Below, piece by piece: positions 1-7,889 of a stretch of 55,215 bases of DNA. The position numbers and the translations under genes were made by a program. Numbering within the stretch: position 1 is the stretch's first letter; each line of letters opens with the position of its first letter. The notes below the pieces were generated by a model that ran no database searches, was not told the origin of the DNA, and saw only the letters and a list, made by a program, of their open reading frames with translations. The stretch comes from an uncultured Clostridia bacterium (GTDB lineage: Bacteria > Bacillota > Clostridia > UMGS1883), in NCBI GenBank assembly GCA_934476455.1, contig CAKSNY010000012.1, positions 1 through 55,215 of the forward strand, given 5' to 3'.

Positions 1-5
1 ATACT

Positions 6-230
6 ATGGTGCACAAAGGTGAAAAAAATAAACTTTTTGTAGAGGAACTGTTGAAAAAAGCTGATGATGAGAACAAAGAATATTTAGAGGTGGTTGCCTT
101 GCTTCTTGATTCAATTGCTGAAATAAGAGATAAGATAGCAAACGAAGAGGAGGTTTCAAACGAAATTGATATTATAGAAAAAGTCGTCGGAGCTATGGTG
201 CTTGTACAACCATTTGTAGCTGAAGTTTAA
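6..230 (+). CDS. Small hypothetical protein, possibly 5'-incomplete
   Basis: An open frame of 74 codons starts at the window edge. The frame is open upstream of the ATG, so the true start may lie outside the window, and no ribosome binding site can be judged. The product is acidic and probably largely helical, rich in Glu, Lys, Leu and Ile, with no transmembrane segment and no recognisable motif. It is followed by a good stem-loop terminator at 258-290, which supports it as a real transcribed gene. Small acidic proteins of this kind are common in mobile elements; no function is assigned. Confidence 0.5.
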   Translation: MVHKGEKNKLFVEELLKKADDENKEYLEVVALLLDSIAEIRDKIANEEEVSNEIDIIEKVVGAMVLVQPFVAEV

Positions 231-257
231 AAAGCGAACTTATAATGTTTTATTACG

Positions 258-290
258 AAAAGAACATTGCTAAAAAGTGATGTTCTTTTT
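258..290 (+). terminator. Intrinsic terminator after the small hypothetical gene
   Basis: A 10-bp perfect stem (AAAAGAACAT at 258-267, ATGTTCTTTT at 280-289) encloses a 12-nt loop and runs into a five-T tract ending at 290. It lies 28 bp after the stop codon at 230 and upstream of the integrase, so it separates the two transcripts. Because the stem ends in A/T pairs it could also act weakly on the other strand. Confidence 0.7.
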
Positions 291-391
291 CTTATATACT
301 GATAAAATATATCTAATCGTGCGATAGAATTTACCTGATTAGGAGATGATATTATAGAGGCGAAAACGAATGGAAAAAGAACAGTATATAG

Positions 392-1651
392 ATGTCAAAA
401 AACTATATCAGGCAAAAGAACGGTTTATATTATGCAGTTATGGTTTATACAAATGTTAGAGGTGAGCGAAAAGAGAAATGGTTCCCAACCAAGCTTCCGG
501 TAAAAGGCAACAAGACAAAAGCGGAAGCTTTTTCTCGAAAGATTCTTCGTGAATTTGAAATACCTCGTGAAGACTTATGCTATCACGAGGTAAAAGAAGA
601 TTCAGCTATAGATGAATCACAACCAATTGAACCGCAACTTCTGTCAGCGCTATTGGAAAAAGTGACTTTATCAGAATTATCCTCTGAACAAGTGGCTAAT
701 CTATTGTTTGCAGATTACATAAAGATGTATTTGCCTTTGACAAAAAAGAGGAAAAGACACATTGAAGAAACTACCTATGCCGGGTATTGTGAGAATGTTA
801 GATATCCCATTGAACCGTACTTTAGGAAAAGAAAAATACGATTAAATGATTTATCTGCACAGGATATACAAGATTTTTATGATGTGCAGTTAGAACGGGT
901 TAAACCGAATACTGTGATTCATTATCACGCAATAATAAGATTGGCATTGTGTTATGCTCGTAAGATGGGATATATCAAGGAAAATCCGATTGAACAAGTA
1001 GATAAACCAGAGAAAAACAAATTTATCGGAACTTATTATACACCTGATGAAGTAAATCAATTGATTTTTTTAACTAAAGGAACAAAACTTGAAATTGCTG
1101 CTATTTTTGCTTGCTTTTACGGACTCAGAAGAAGCGAATGTGTTGGTTTAAGATGGTCAGATTTTGATTTTGAAAATAATACTTTTACTGTTCAGCATAA
1201 CGTGGTTTCTGCTATGGTTGATGGGAAGAAAAAGTTGCTTTTAAAAGATAATTTGAAAACTGCAGCAAGCGTTAGAACCTTGCCACTCGATTTGAATATA
1301 AAGAAAAGATTGATAGAGATTAAAGAAAATCGAAATCAAGGGAAAAACAAAGAATGGCGAGATTATGTTATGCTTGATGAATCAGGCTCGATAATTAAAC
1401 CCGACTACATTACATATGCTTTTCGTAAATTGTTAATTGATAACAATATGAGGAGGATAAGATTTCATGATTTAAGGCATACTTGTGCATCTCTTTTGCT
1501 GAATAATGGGAAAGGTAGTATTACAATGAAAGATATACAGGAGTGGTTAGGACATAGCGACTATAAAACTACTGCAAACATTTATGCTCACTTAGATTTA
1601 AGTTCAAAATTACAATCGCTTAAAACTTTATCAAATATAATTGAAATATAA
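392..1651 (+). CDS. Tyrosine recombinase / phage-type integrase
   Basis: The 419-residue protein has the full layout of a Tn916/phage-type site-specific integrase: an N-terminal arm-binding region, a SAM-like core-binding domain at roughly 95-205, and a catalytic domain. Catalytic residues visible are Arg246 in the FYGLRRSE motif, His359 and Arg362 in FHDLRH, His388 in LGHSDYKTT, and the nucleophile Tyr398 in NIYAHLD. It would integrate and excise the element carrying it, with an excisionase. The start is uncertain: the ATG at 392 has only a distant GGAAAAAG, while an overlapping 29-codon frame opens at 370 behind GAGGCG and could be a leader or decayed fragment. A tRNA-Ser-like sequence lies 105 bp downstream with its 3' side facing this gene, the normal position of an integrase relative to its attachment site. 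Confidence 0.93.
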   Translation: MSKNYIRQKNGLYYAVMVYTNVRGERKEKWFPTKLPVKGNKTKAEAFSRKILREFEIPREDLCYHEVKEDSAIDESQPIEPQLLSALLEKVTLSELSSEQVANLLFADYIKMYLPLTKKRKRHIEETTYAGYCENVRYPIEPYFRKRKIRLNDLSAQDIQDFYDVQLERVKPNTVIHYHAIIRLALCYARKMGYIKENPIEQVDKPEKNKFIGTYYTPDEVNQLIFLTKGTKLEIAAIFACFYGLRRSECVGLRWSDFDFENNTFTVQHNVVSAMVDGKKKLLLKDNLKTAASVRTLPLDLNIKKRLIEIKENRNQGKNKEWRDYVMLDESGSIIKPDYITYAFRKLLIDNNMRRIRFHDLRHTCASLLLNNGKGSITMKDIQEWLGHSDYKTTANIYAHLDLSSKLQSLKTLSNIIEI

Positions 1652-1657
1652 CAATAT

Positions 1658-1688
1658 AAGAGGTCTTGCTTATTTAGCAGGACTTCTT
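1658..1688 (+). terminator. Stem-loop after the integrase gene
   Basis: A 13-base stem with three G-T wobble-type positions (AAGAGGTCTTGCT and AGCAGGACTTCTT) and a five-base loop TATTT sits 7 bp after the integrase stop. There is no strong T-tract, so termination is likely but weak. Confidence 0.45.
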
Positions 1689-1756
1689 AATCATTCTTCG
1701 GGAACATACTTTGGGAATTTACTTATTTGAAATGCAAGTCACATTAAATTTCTTAG

Positions 1757-1844
1757 ATTATATGCGTAGTTCGAACCCTTACCGAAGTGGTTTAATTGAA
1801 TGGATTTCGAGTGCGCCCCGTTATGACCACTTAGGTACATCTCC
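1757..1844 (-). pseudogene. Degenerate tRNA-Ser-like sequence, possible attachment-site remnant
   Basis: Read on the minus strand, 88 bases beginning GGAGATGTACCTAAGTGG follow the layout of a bacterial tRNA-Ser: acceptor 5' strand, TA at positions 8-9, a D-loop containing AAGTGGT, an anticodon-loop-like CTCGAAA (CGA), a long variable-arm region with CTTCGG, and a T-loop GGGTTCGAA. The length is that of a class II tRNA. However, the anticodon stem and T-stem do not pair, and the 3' acceptor strand that should complement GGAGATG is missing, so it cannot be a working tRNA. I read it as a decayed tRNA or attachment-site remnant of the neighbouring integrase. Chance resemblance is less likely given the order of motifs, but is not excluded. 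Confidence 0.45.
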
Positions 1845-1909
1845 ATACTTAATATAAAAATAACAATAAAATTTTACATAAGCTATTTCGAAAAAGGAGT
1901 TGAAAAATT

Positions 1910-2245
1910 ATGATGTATAGTAAAAATATTACTGGAGAAAGGGGTGCTATTATGAATGCACATATAATGAACGCTTTATCAGGGGCAATAATGTCTCCAA
2001 TTGTTGATAAACTATGCAAGAAAGTTTCAACCGATGAAATCAAAAATCTCCACAGCTCACTTGAATTTATGAAGGAAAATGAAATGACACAAGAAGCTTT
2101 TGCTGTGTTGCATATAATCATTAAGACTTCAGGTGTTGGAATTCCTAGTGAGTTTCAATGTATTGTTGATAACGAAAATCTACAAGCAGGCTTTATCGAG
2201 GAAGCCATTGCAGAATTGGAAGATATACTTTACGACTTAGAATAA
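1910..2245 (+). CDS. Hypothetical protein of the mobile element
   Basis: The 111-residue product is not recognised. It is soluble, acidic and mostly helical, and its C-terminus is rich in Glu, Leu and Ile. Two starts are possible: the ATG at 1910 behind AGGAG with a 10-base gap, or the internal ATG at 1952 behind GAAAGGGG with a 7-base gap, which is the better spaced site and would give 97 residues. The gene lies 17 bp before the operator and promoter of the DUF3990/XRE pair, so it is not in that transcript. No terminator with a clear stem follows it, apart from the operator dyad. Confidence 0.6.
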   Translation: MMYSKNITGERGAIMNAHIMNALSGAIMSPIVDKLCKKVSTDEIKNLHSSLEFMKENEMTQEAFAVLHIIIKTSGVGIPSEFQCIVDNENLQAGFIEEAIAELEDILYDLE

Positions 2246-2262
2246 TATATGTTTTTTTACAA

Positions 2263-2332
2263 ACTCCCACAGAGGTCTTGACAAAATACTTCTGTGGGAG
2301 TATAATATAAATGTATAACTCTACAGAAGTAT
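2263..2332 (+). promoter_or_regulatory. Consensus promoter with three operator copies for the DUF3990/XRE pair
   Basis: The promoter is a perfect sigma-A match: TTGACA at 2278-2283, a 17-bp spacer, TATAAT at 2301-2306. Around it lies the motif ACTCCCACAGAAGTAT in three copies. Copy 1 begins at 2263 (ACTCCCACAGAGGT, direct). Copy 2 at 2286-2301 is inverted and fills the spacer up to the first base of the -10 box. Copy 3 at 2318-2332 is direct with one base missing, over the expected transcription start. Copies 1 and 2 form an 11-bp perfect inverted repeat (2263-2273 with 2291-2301); copies 2 and 3 form a 10-bp perfect one (2287-2296 with 2323-2332). A repressor bound here would block the promoter; the XRE protein of the operon is the obvious candidate. 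Confidence 0.85.
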
Positions 2333-2345
2333 GAGAGGTGTAACT

Positions 2346-3023
2346 ATGAGTAAATTAGCGATATATCACGGCTCACCTGAAATAATTGAAACCCCGCAGT
2401 TTGGTAAAGGTAAAACCTATAACGATTACGGCAGAGGTTTTTATTGCACAGAGCATATTGAACTAGCAAAAGAATGGGCTTGTACCGAAGATGTTGATGG
2501 CTTTGTAAATAAATACGAGATTGATTTATCAAGCCTTAAAGTGTTAAATCTTTCTTCAGATGAATATACCATTTTACATTGGCTGGCAATTTTGATGAAG
2601 CACAGAAAGGTTCGTTTATCTACTCCGGTTATGAAACGTGGTCGTGAATGGCTTATAGAACATTTTATGCCCGACACAGAAGGGTACGATGCAATTATAG
2701 GCTACCGTGCTGATGATTCCTATTTCTCATTTGCAAGAGCATTTGTTAATAACGAAATTTCACTCAATCAGCTATCTTATGCTATGCGACTTGGCAAACT
2801 TGGTGAACAGGTTGTTTTGAAAAGTAAAAAAGCATTTGATGAGATAAAATTTGTGTCTTACGAAGTTTGTGACAACACAATCTACTATGCAAAACGCAAA
2901 GCAAGAGATGACGAAGCAAGAGAAGCATTTAATGCTGAACTTGAAAAAGAAGATTTAAACGGACTTTATATGAGAGATATTATTCGTGAGGAGGTAACCC
3001 CTGATGATGCGCGCTTACGATGA
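2346..3023 (+). CDS. DUF3990 protein, probable ADP-ribosyltransferase-fold toxin
   Basis: The 225-residue protein begins with the DUF3990 signature: IYHGSPE near residue 6, then NDYGRGFYCTE near residue 30 and an acidic or amide pair in GEQVVL near 158. These match the spacing of the H, Y/F and E/Q motifs of ADP-ribosyltransferase-like folds. DUF3990 proteins are often found beside small antitoxin-like genes, so the likely role is a cytosolic toxin that modifies a host or phage target; the target is unknown. The start was set at 2346 because GAGAGGTG lies five bases before it; an ATG at 2331 has no site. The last 20 bp overlap the XRE gene, as expected of a toxin-antitoxin or restraint pair. 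Confidence 0.75.
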   Translation: MSKLAIYHGSPEIIETPQFGKGKTYNDYGRGFYCTEHIELAKEWACTEDVDGFVNKYEIDLSSLKVLNLSSDEYTILHWLAILMKHRKVRLSTPVMKRGREWLIEHFMPDTEGYDAIIGYRADDSYFSFARAFVNNEISLNQLSYAMRLGKLGEQVVLKSKKAFDEIKFVSYEVCDNTIYYAKRKARDDEAREAFNAELEKEDLNGLYMRDIIREEVTPDDARLR

Positions 3024-3645
3024 GCAGTATTTAGATGATGCAATGCGAAATCTTGGCGAGGCGGCAGATTATGCTGTGAACGCTTGTAAGATGTCATTGC
3101 AAAAATTCTTTGATTTATTTGTTGCAACCGGATTTGCTACACAGTTTGGAAATGGTGTGCCTAAAATCATTTCAGGATTATCAGGAACTGAGCTTATTCA
3201 CGAAATTGTTGTAAAAGCTGGTATTGAACAAAGCCTACCGGAAGTACAGACAGAATATGATTGCTCTCCTGAATATTGGTGTGGATGGATTATTGCTTAC
3301 TATCAATGGCATACAGGCAGAACTTTCAAGGATATTTTTCAACACATCTCTGCAGATGATATAGAAAAACTCTACCCTACACTCCATGAAGCCTCAGAAG
3401 AAAAGTTTGTTGATGTTGTAAATTCTATAATTGAGAGAAAAACCACAACAACCAAATTGCAGGAACTTCGTAAAAACATCGGCTACTCTCAAAGAGAACT
3501 TGCAGAAAAATCGGGAGTGAATATGAGAACTTTGCAACAGTACGAACTCAAAGCAAAGGATATAAATAAAGCAGCAACAACCACTCTTCTTGCACTTTCA
3601 AAAACTCTTGGATGTAAGATTGAGGATTTGATGGAGAATGTGTGA
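3004..3645 (+). CDS. XRE-family regulator with N-terminal partner domain, putative antitoxin
   Basis: The 213-residue protein has two parts. Residues about 1-145 form a domain without a familiar motif, including the string EYWCGWIIAYYQWHTGR near 94, which I recall from uncharacterised HTH proteins of Firmicutes. Residues about 150-210 are a lambda-repressor-like helix-turn-helix (IGYSQRELAEKSGVNMRTLQQYE). It begins inside the end of the DUF3990 gene behind GAGGAGG, so the two are translationally coupled. Inference: the N-terminal half neutralises the toxin and the C-terminal half represses the promoter through the three operator copies at 2263-2332. Either Met at 3004 or 3007 may be used. Confidence 0.75.
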   Translation: MMRAYDEQYLDDAMRNLGEAADYAVNACKMSLQKFFDLFVATGFATQFGNGVPKIISGLSGTELIHEIVVKAGIEQSLPEVQTEYDCSPEYWCGWIIAYYQWHTGRTFKDIFQHISADDIEKLYPTLHEASEEKFVDVVNSIIERKTTTTKLQELRKNIGYSQRELAEKSGVNMRTLQQYELKAKDINKAATTTLLALSKTLGCKIEDLMENV

Positions 3646-3725
3646 AATATAAATTAGTTTAATTTCAATAATAGTTAATACTAATGATTATAAGAAGAAA
3701 GATTATGTGTACTTTTAGATGTTAA

Positions 3726-3887
3726 AAGAATGATGGAAAAATATATTCATATATTAGAGAAAAATGGTTAGTTTGTACTCCTGAAGAAGTAGTACGTCAA
3801 AATCTTGTTTGTAAACTTATCAATGATTATGGTTATCCTTATAACGAAGAAATCAAAAAAACAAGTCTTGGGGATTTTTATAAGTGA
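3726..3887 (+). pseudogene. Fragment of a type I restriction HsdR N-terminal domain
   Basis: The 325-bp gap between the XRE and DUF262 genes holds a frame of 53 codons with no start codon, preceded by an in-frame TAA and ended by TGA at 3885. Its translation includes KWLVCTPEEVVRQNLV followed by KLINDYGYPYNEEI. This closely follows the opening of the HsdR N-terminal domain (HSDR_N_2 type), in which a TPEE-x-VRQ helix precedes an LGYP-like turn. In intact proteins the nuclease residues come after this point, so the fragment cannot cut DNA. It is most likely the remnant of a restriction gene that once accompanied the DUF262 genes, or the edge of an older insertion or deletion. Confidence 0.6.
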
Positions 3888-3900
3888 AATCTACAAAAGT

Positions 3901-3930
3901 TTGAGCGAAGAATAAAAAATATGATAATAT
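3901..3930 (+). promoter_or_regulatory. Possible promoter of the DUF262 operon
   Basis: TTGAGC at 3901-3906 and TAATAT at 3925-3930 with an 18-bp spacer lie 40 bp before the first DUF262 gene, in a very A+T-rich stretch. Both boxes match at four positions, so this is only the best candidate. No operator-like dyad is evident. Confidence 0.35.
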
Positions 3931-3970
3931 TATAAAGACAAAAAATATTTATGATACGAGGAGAAATACA

Positions 3971-5668
3971 ATGAACAGTATTGAACTTAAAACGCTGAAT
4001 GAACTTGCTCAATATTCCTTTTTTATTCCTGCATATCAACGTGGATATCGTTGGACAGAGCAAGAAGTAAGAGATCTTCTAAATGATATTAACGAGTTTG
4101 TTCCGAGAGAAATAAATGAAACCGAAGAAAAAACATGGTATTGTCTTCAACCTATTGTTGTAAAAAGTCGAACAGAAAATGAGTATGAAGTAATAGATGG
4201 ACAGCAAAGACTTACTACTATTTATCTAATTCTGCACTATCTTAATCAAGATTTTATAGAAAAAAGACGAGATAAATTGTTTTCTATAGATTATCAAACC
4301 AGAACTGATTCCAAAGAATTTTTACTGAACCCTGATGAAGAAAACGATAGTTGCATTGACTTTTATTATATGCATAAAGCATATCAAACAATCGACAGCT
4401 GGTTTAACAGCCTAGAAAATGATGCTTCGTTTGATAAAAACTATTACAGATCGAAGTTGAAATTTCATACTAAAGTTATTTGGTATGAAACGACGGAGGA
4501 TAATCCTATAACCGTATTTACTAGACTTAATATTGGTAAAATTAGTCTGACAAATGCTGAACTAATCAAAGCGTTATTCTTGAATAGTTCTAATTTCAAG
4601 ACCGGTAATGAAGATCGCATGAGATTACGTCAAATCGAAATTGCAAATGAATGGGATAATATTGAAACATCATTGCAAAATAATAAACTTTGGTATTTCT
4701 TAAGTGATGAGCAAAAAGAAGATAATCGCATTGAGTATATTTTTAACTTGATGAACGACTCAGAAGCTAAAGACCAGTATGCCACATTTAGATTTTTCTA
4801 TGATAAATTAGCCGGCAAAACCGAAGATGATATGAACACACATTGGGAAATGATTCAGGCATATTATCAACGATTCAATGAGTGGTTTAGCGAACGTGAA
4901 CTGTATCATAAGATAGGTTTCATACTGACTACAAAAATCGCAAAGGTAAAAGAACTTTATAACTGTTCTTCGACTTTGAAGAAAAGTGAGTTTGTTTTAC
5001 ATATCGACGAAATGATTAAACATTATTATCGAAATCAAAATCTATTTGATTTAGACTATGATAATAAGAACACCAGAAGCATTCTCTTATTATATAATAT
5101 TCTCACTATGCTACAAAATGAGCACGATTCTTCTTACTTCCCATTTGATGATTTTAAACTCAACAAATGGAATATAGAGCATATAGCATCTCGAAAGGAT
5201 TCAACATCTATTCCTATGACAAACAGAAGAGATTGGTTGTTAGATGTTAAATGTTATATTGATAAAGAACAAAAAGAGGCACCTGCTTTATTCAAAAAGA
5301 TTGATGACATGCTTGAAAAGGAAACGCATAATAATGACGATAAATTTACAGTTTTATTTGATGAAGTTACTATTCATTTCAACCAATATATGAACGAAAC
5401 AGAGAATATAGATGGAATATCCAATTTGACACTTTTAGATGAAAAAACTAACAAGGGCTATAAAAATGCGGTATTCCCACTAAAACGCAAATGTATAATT
5501 GAGTTAGACAAAACAGGCGGTTTTGTTCCTATATGTACAAAAAATGTTTTCTTAAAGTATTTTAGCGACTATCCTCCTAAAATTTCTTTTTGGACACAAG
5601 ATGATCGCGAGAAGTATGAATTAGACCTAATTAGAGTGTTGGCTAATTATTTGGAGGTGACTAAATAA
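3971..5668 (+). CDS. DUF262 and DUF1524 (HNH) protein, GmrSD-like restriction component
   Basis: The 565-residue protein starts with a DUF262 domain: PAYQRGYRW near residue 18 and the nucleotide-site motif IDGQQRLTT with Asp76 to Arg80. The C-terminal third is a DUF1524/HNH-type nuclease domain: the metal-binding His404 in WNIEHIASRK and, further on, NLTLLDEKTNKGYKN with a later KRK motif. This is the fused order of GmrS-GmrD-type restriction enzymes, which use a nucleotide through DUF262 to direct cleavage of modified or foreign DNA, and is also seen in SspE-like defence proteins. The start has a good GAGGAG site seven bases upstream. The stop overlaps the next gene by one base (TAATG). Inferred role: nuclease subunit of a two-gene anti-phage system. 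Confidence 0.85.
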   Translation: MNSIELKTLNELAQYSFFIPAYQRGYRWTEQEVRDLLNDINEFVPREINETEEKTWYCLQPIVVKSRTENEYEVIDGQQRLTTIYLILHYLNQDFIEKRRDKLFSIDYQTRTDSKEFLLNPDEENDSCIDFYYMHKAYQTIDSWFNSLENDASFDKNYYRSKLKFHTKVIWYETTEDNPITVFTRLNIGKISLTNAELIKALFLNSSNFKTGNEDRMRLRQIEIANEWDNIETSLQNNKLWYFLSDEQKEDNRIEYIFNLMNDSEAKDQYATFRFFYDKLAGKTEDDMNTHWEMIQAYYQRFNEWFSERELYHKIGFILTTKIAKVKELYNCSSTLKKSEFVLHIDEMIKHYYRNQNLFDLDYDNKNTRSILLLYNILTMLQNEHDSSYFPFDDFKLNKWNIEHIASRKDSTSIPMTNRRDWLLDVKCYIDKEQKEAPALFKKIDDMLEKETHNNDDKFTVLFDEVTIHFNQYMNETENIDGISNLTLLDEKTNKGYKNAVFPLKRKCIIELDKTGGFVPICTKNVFLKYFSDYPPKISFWTQDDREKYELDLIRVLANYLEVTK

Positions 5669-7644
5669 TGAGCAAGGATATTTATTCTTTTTACGAATTA
5701 ATGCAATTATATAAAGTTAAAGTTCCTATTATTCAAAGAGACTATGCCCAAGGACGTAAAGGAAATGTTACTATATGCGAAAACTTTTTGAAAGCATTAA
5801 GGGATAGCATAATTAACAATAAAACTATAAATTTAGATTTCATCTATGGCAATGTAGAAGATGATATATTTCTTCCACTTGATGGACAACAACGCCTTAC
5901 CACACTATTTTTACTCCACTGGTATGCCTTTATAAAAGAAAACAATGCGGATACCTCTGCTCGTACAACCCTGAAAAAATTTTCGTACGAAACTAGATTA
6001 TCCTCACGCCGCTTTTGTGAAGCATTATTGGACAATGCAGTGATAGTAGATTCTGTGACAAATACAATTAGTGAGCAAATTCTCGACTCGAAGTGGTTTT
6101 TCATTTCTTGGAAAAATGATTCAACTATAAGAGCTATGCTAAGAACTATAGACACAATTCACTTTATTTTTAAAGACGTAGATAATATATGGAATTCGCT
6201 AGTGGGCAAAAAGAACATTGTTTTTCACTTGTTAATACTTGAAAATTTTGGACTTTCAGATGATTTATATATTAAGATGAATGCGAGAGGTCGTTTGCTT
6301 ACTCCGTTTGAAAATCTAAAAGCTGAAATACAAGACATATCATCTAAAAATGGTTGGGAAGATTCAAGAAATGAAATTGATAAGTTCTCCTATAAGATTG
6401 ATGGACGGTGGACACATTTTCTATGGCACAATTTCAGAAAAAATAATTCCGTTGATGAAGCACATATGAATTTTATAACAACAATCGTAATGGCGAAACT
6501 GTCTACAGGTCAAATTTTAAAAGGCGCTGAACGTATTGATATTATTAGAAAACTTAATGATAACAATTCATACAGAGAGCTGATAAAATATATTGATGAA
6601 GATACTTTTAATTACATCTACGATTCTTATGAGTTGTACTGCAACTTATTTGATTCTGATACGATGCCTTGTTTAACTATTGATATGTGGAGACATGAAC
6701 CAGAAAATAATATCCTTTATCAGATTTTCCTTGGTTTAAACACTTCATATACACATAAAATTCTGTTTTTTGCTCAAACGGAATATTTACGTAAGAATAT
6801 TACGATTGACCATGAAAAATACGAAGAATGGATGCGTGTAGTACGTAACATCGTTTCTCGTGCAGATATTACCCCTGATGGCAAAAGAAATGATATTGTA
6901 AGAAGTCCTGAAACTTTTTATGGTGCAATTAATTTAGTTAATGAGTTGTCAGCTGGTTGCAACGATATTTATGCTTATTTAAGTACAAATTCTGTATCTT
7001 CATCTTTTGCACGCGAACAAATTAAAGAAGAGATATTAAAATCAAAAATTATTACAAAGACTCCAGAGAACACGGAACTTATACACAAAACTGAAGATAA
7101 TGAGCTTTTAAGAGGTCGAATTACTTTTGCTTTAGAATGTGCAAACTATAACAAAAGTATAGATGAAATTGATTTTGAGCTTCTTGCTAAAGTTCAAACG
7201 GTGTTTGAAAATTACTTTAATAAAGACTTAGACACTCAAAATTTGGAATTTGATAAACTCAGACGAGCTATGCTTACAATAGAAGTTGATGGCAACTATC
7301 AGTATTATAATTATTGGTGGTCCTATTGGTATGCAGGAGAAGCAGACAAGAGAAAACTCTTTCCATTGTATCGAGAAATTGAGTATTTCATTGGATTAAT
7401 AGAATTTAAAATGTATTTCAAAAAACTAGTAATACTTCTGATTACTCAAAGTTATGATGATATAATTTCTAATTTTGTTAAACCTGAAAACATGGAAAAT
7501 TGGCAGTTCAGACTTATAAAAGAGAAAGAACTCTTATTTAACTGCAACTCGAAGTATATTGCCATACCAGAAGATAGAATGTATTGTTATTTGTTAAAAG
7601 GAAAACGACCGGCAGATACTAACGGATGCCAAAAAATTATGTAA
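5668..7644 (+). CDS. Second DUF262 protein, partner of the upstream nuclease
   Basis: The 658-residue protein has an N-terminal DUF262 domain: PIIQRDYAQGR near residue 20, LDGQQRLTT with Asp72 to Arg76, and the later conserved string KMNARGRLLTPFENLKA near 203. Unlike its upstream partner it has no recognisable DUF1524/HNH motif; the C-terminal 300 residues are probably helical and unassigned. Its start codon shares a base with the upstream stop (TAATG), with GGAGGTG eight bases before it, so the two proteins are probably made in fixed ratio and may work as a complex. A plausible division is that this one senses or binds nucleotide or DNA while the upstream one cuts, but this is inference. 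Two stem-loops follow at 7795-7855. Confidence 0.8.
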   Translation: MSKDIYSFYELMQLYKVKVPIIQRDYAQGRKGNVTICENFLKALRDSIINNKTINLDFIYGNVEDDIFLPLDGQQRLTTLFLLHWYAFIKENNADTSARTTLKKFSYETRLSSRRFCEALLDNAVIVDSVTNTISEQILDSKWFFISWKNDSTIRAMLRTIDTIHFIFKDVDNIWNSLVGKKNIVFHLLILENFGLSDDLYIKMNARGRLLTPFENLKAEIQDISSKNGWEDSRNEIDKFSYKIDGRWTHFLWHNFRKNNSVDEAHMNFITTIVMAKLSTGQILKGAERIDIIRKLNDNNSYRELIKYIDEDTFNYIYDSYELYCNLFDSDTMPCLTIDMWRHEPENNILYQIFLGLNTSYTHKILFFAQTEYLRKNITIDHEKYEEWMRVVRNIVSRADITPDGKRNDIVRSPETFYGAINLVNELSAGCNDIYAYLSTNSVSSSFAREQIKEEILKSKIITKTPENTELIHKTEDNELLRGRITFALECANYNKSIDEIDFELLAKVQTVFENYFNKDLDTQNLEFDKLRRAMLTIEVDGNYQYYNYWWSYWYAGEADKRKLFPLYREIEYFIGLIEFKMYFKKLVILLITQSYDDIISNFVKPENMENWQFRLIKEKELLFNCNSKYIAIPEDRMYCYLLKGKRPADTNGCQKIM

Positions 7645-7737
7645 TTTATTTGTGAGGGGTATAATAAGATTCCAAATGCAAGCAACGCGCCATCTAAATC
7701 AAAATCCAAAATGTACTAAATTTGTACTGTTTTTGAA

Positions 7738-7767
7738 TTGCAATTGACTGTCAAGGTATGTTACAAT
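7738..7767 (+). promoter_or_regulatory. Possible promoter upstream of the recombinase leader region
   Basis: TTGCAA at 7738-7743 and TACAAT at 7762-7767 with an 18-bp spacer lie just before the tandem stem-loops, so any transcript would meet them at once. This arrangement could be a terminated leader. The -35 match is only partial. Confidence 0.3.
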
Positions 7768-7794
7768 GTAAAATGTAAAGAGTATATGCAAACG

Positions 7795-7820
7795 GCGGCT
7801 GACAGATGTCAGTCGCTTTT
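7795..7820 (+). terminator. Stem-loop 1 of a tandem pair, with T-tract
   Basis: A 10-bp stem with one G-T type pair (GCGGCTGACA at 7795-7804, TGTCAGTCGC at 7807-7816) and a two-base GA gap in the loop is followed by TTTT. It ends the DUF262 transcript or a short leader made from the promoter candidate just upstream. Confidence 0.55.
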
Positions 7821-7828
7821 GCTTTTTA

Positions 7829-7855
7829 AACGATCGATTATTCGGTCGTTTTTTT
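7829..7855 (+). terminator. Stem-loop 2 of the tandem pair, strong intrinsic terminator
   Basis: An 8-bp stem with one G-T pair (AACGATCG at 7829-7836, CGGTCGTT at 7843-7850), a six-base loop and a run of seven T residues (7849-7855) make a classical intrinsic terminator. Together with stem-loop 1 it isolates the recombinase region from the DUF262 operon. Confidence 0.75.
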
Positions 7856-7889
7856 GTACTCAAAATTAATGTGAAAGAAGGTGGTGCGT

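Noticed and set aside
370..459. A 29-codon frame overlapping the integrase start as an excisionase
   Set aside because: It has a fair ribosome site but is too short, has no helix-turn-helix pattern, and overlaps the integrase out of frame.
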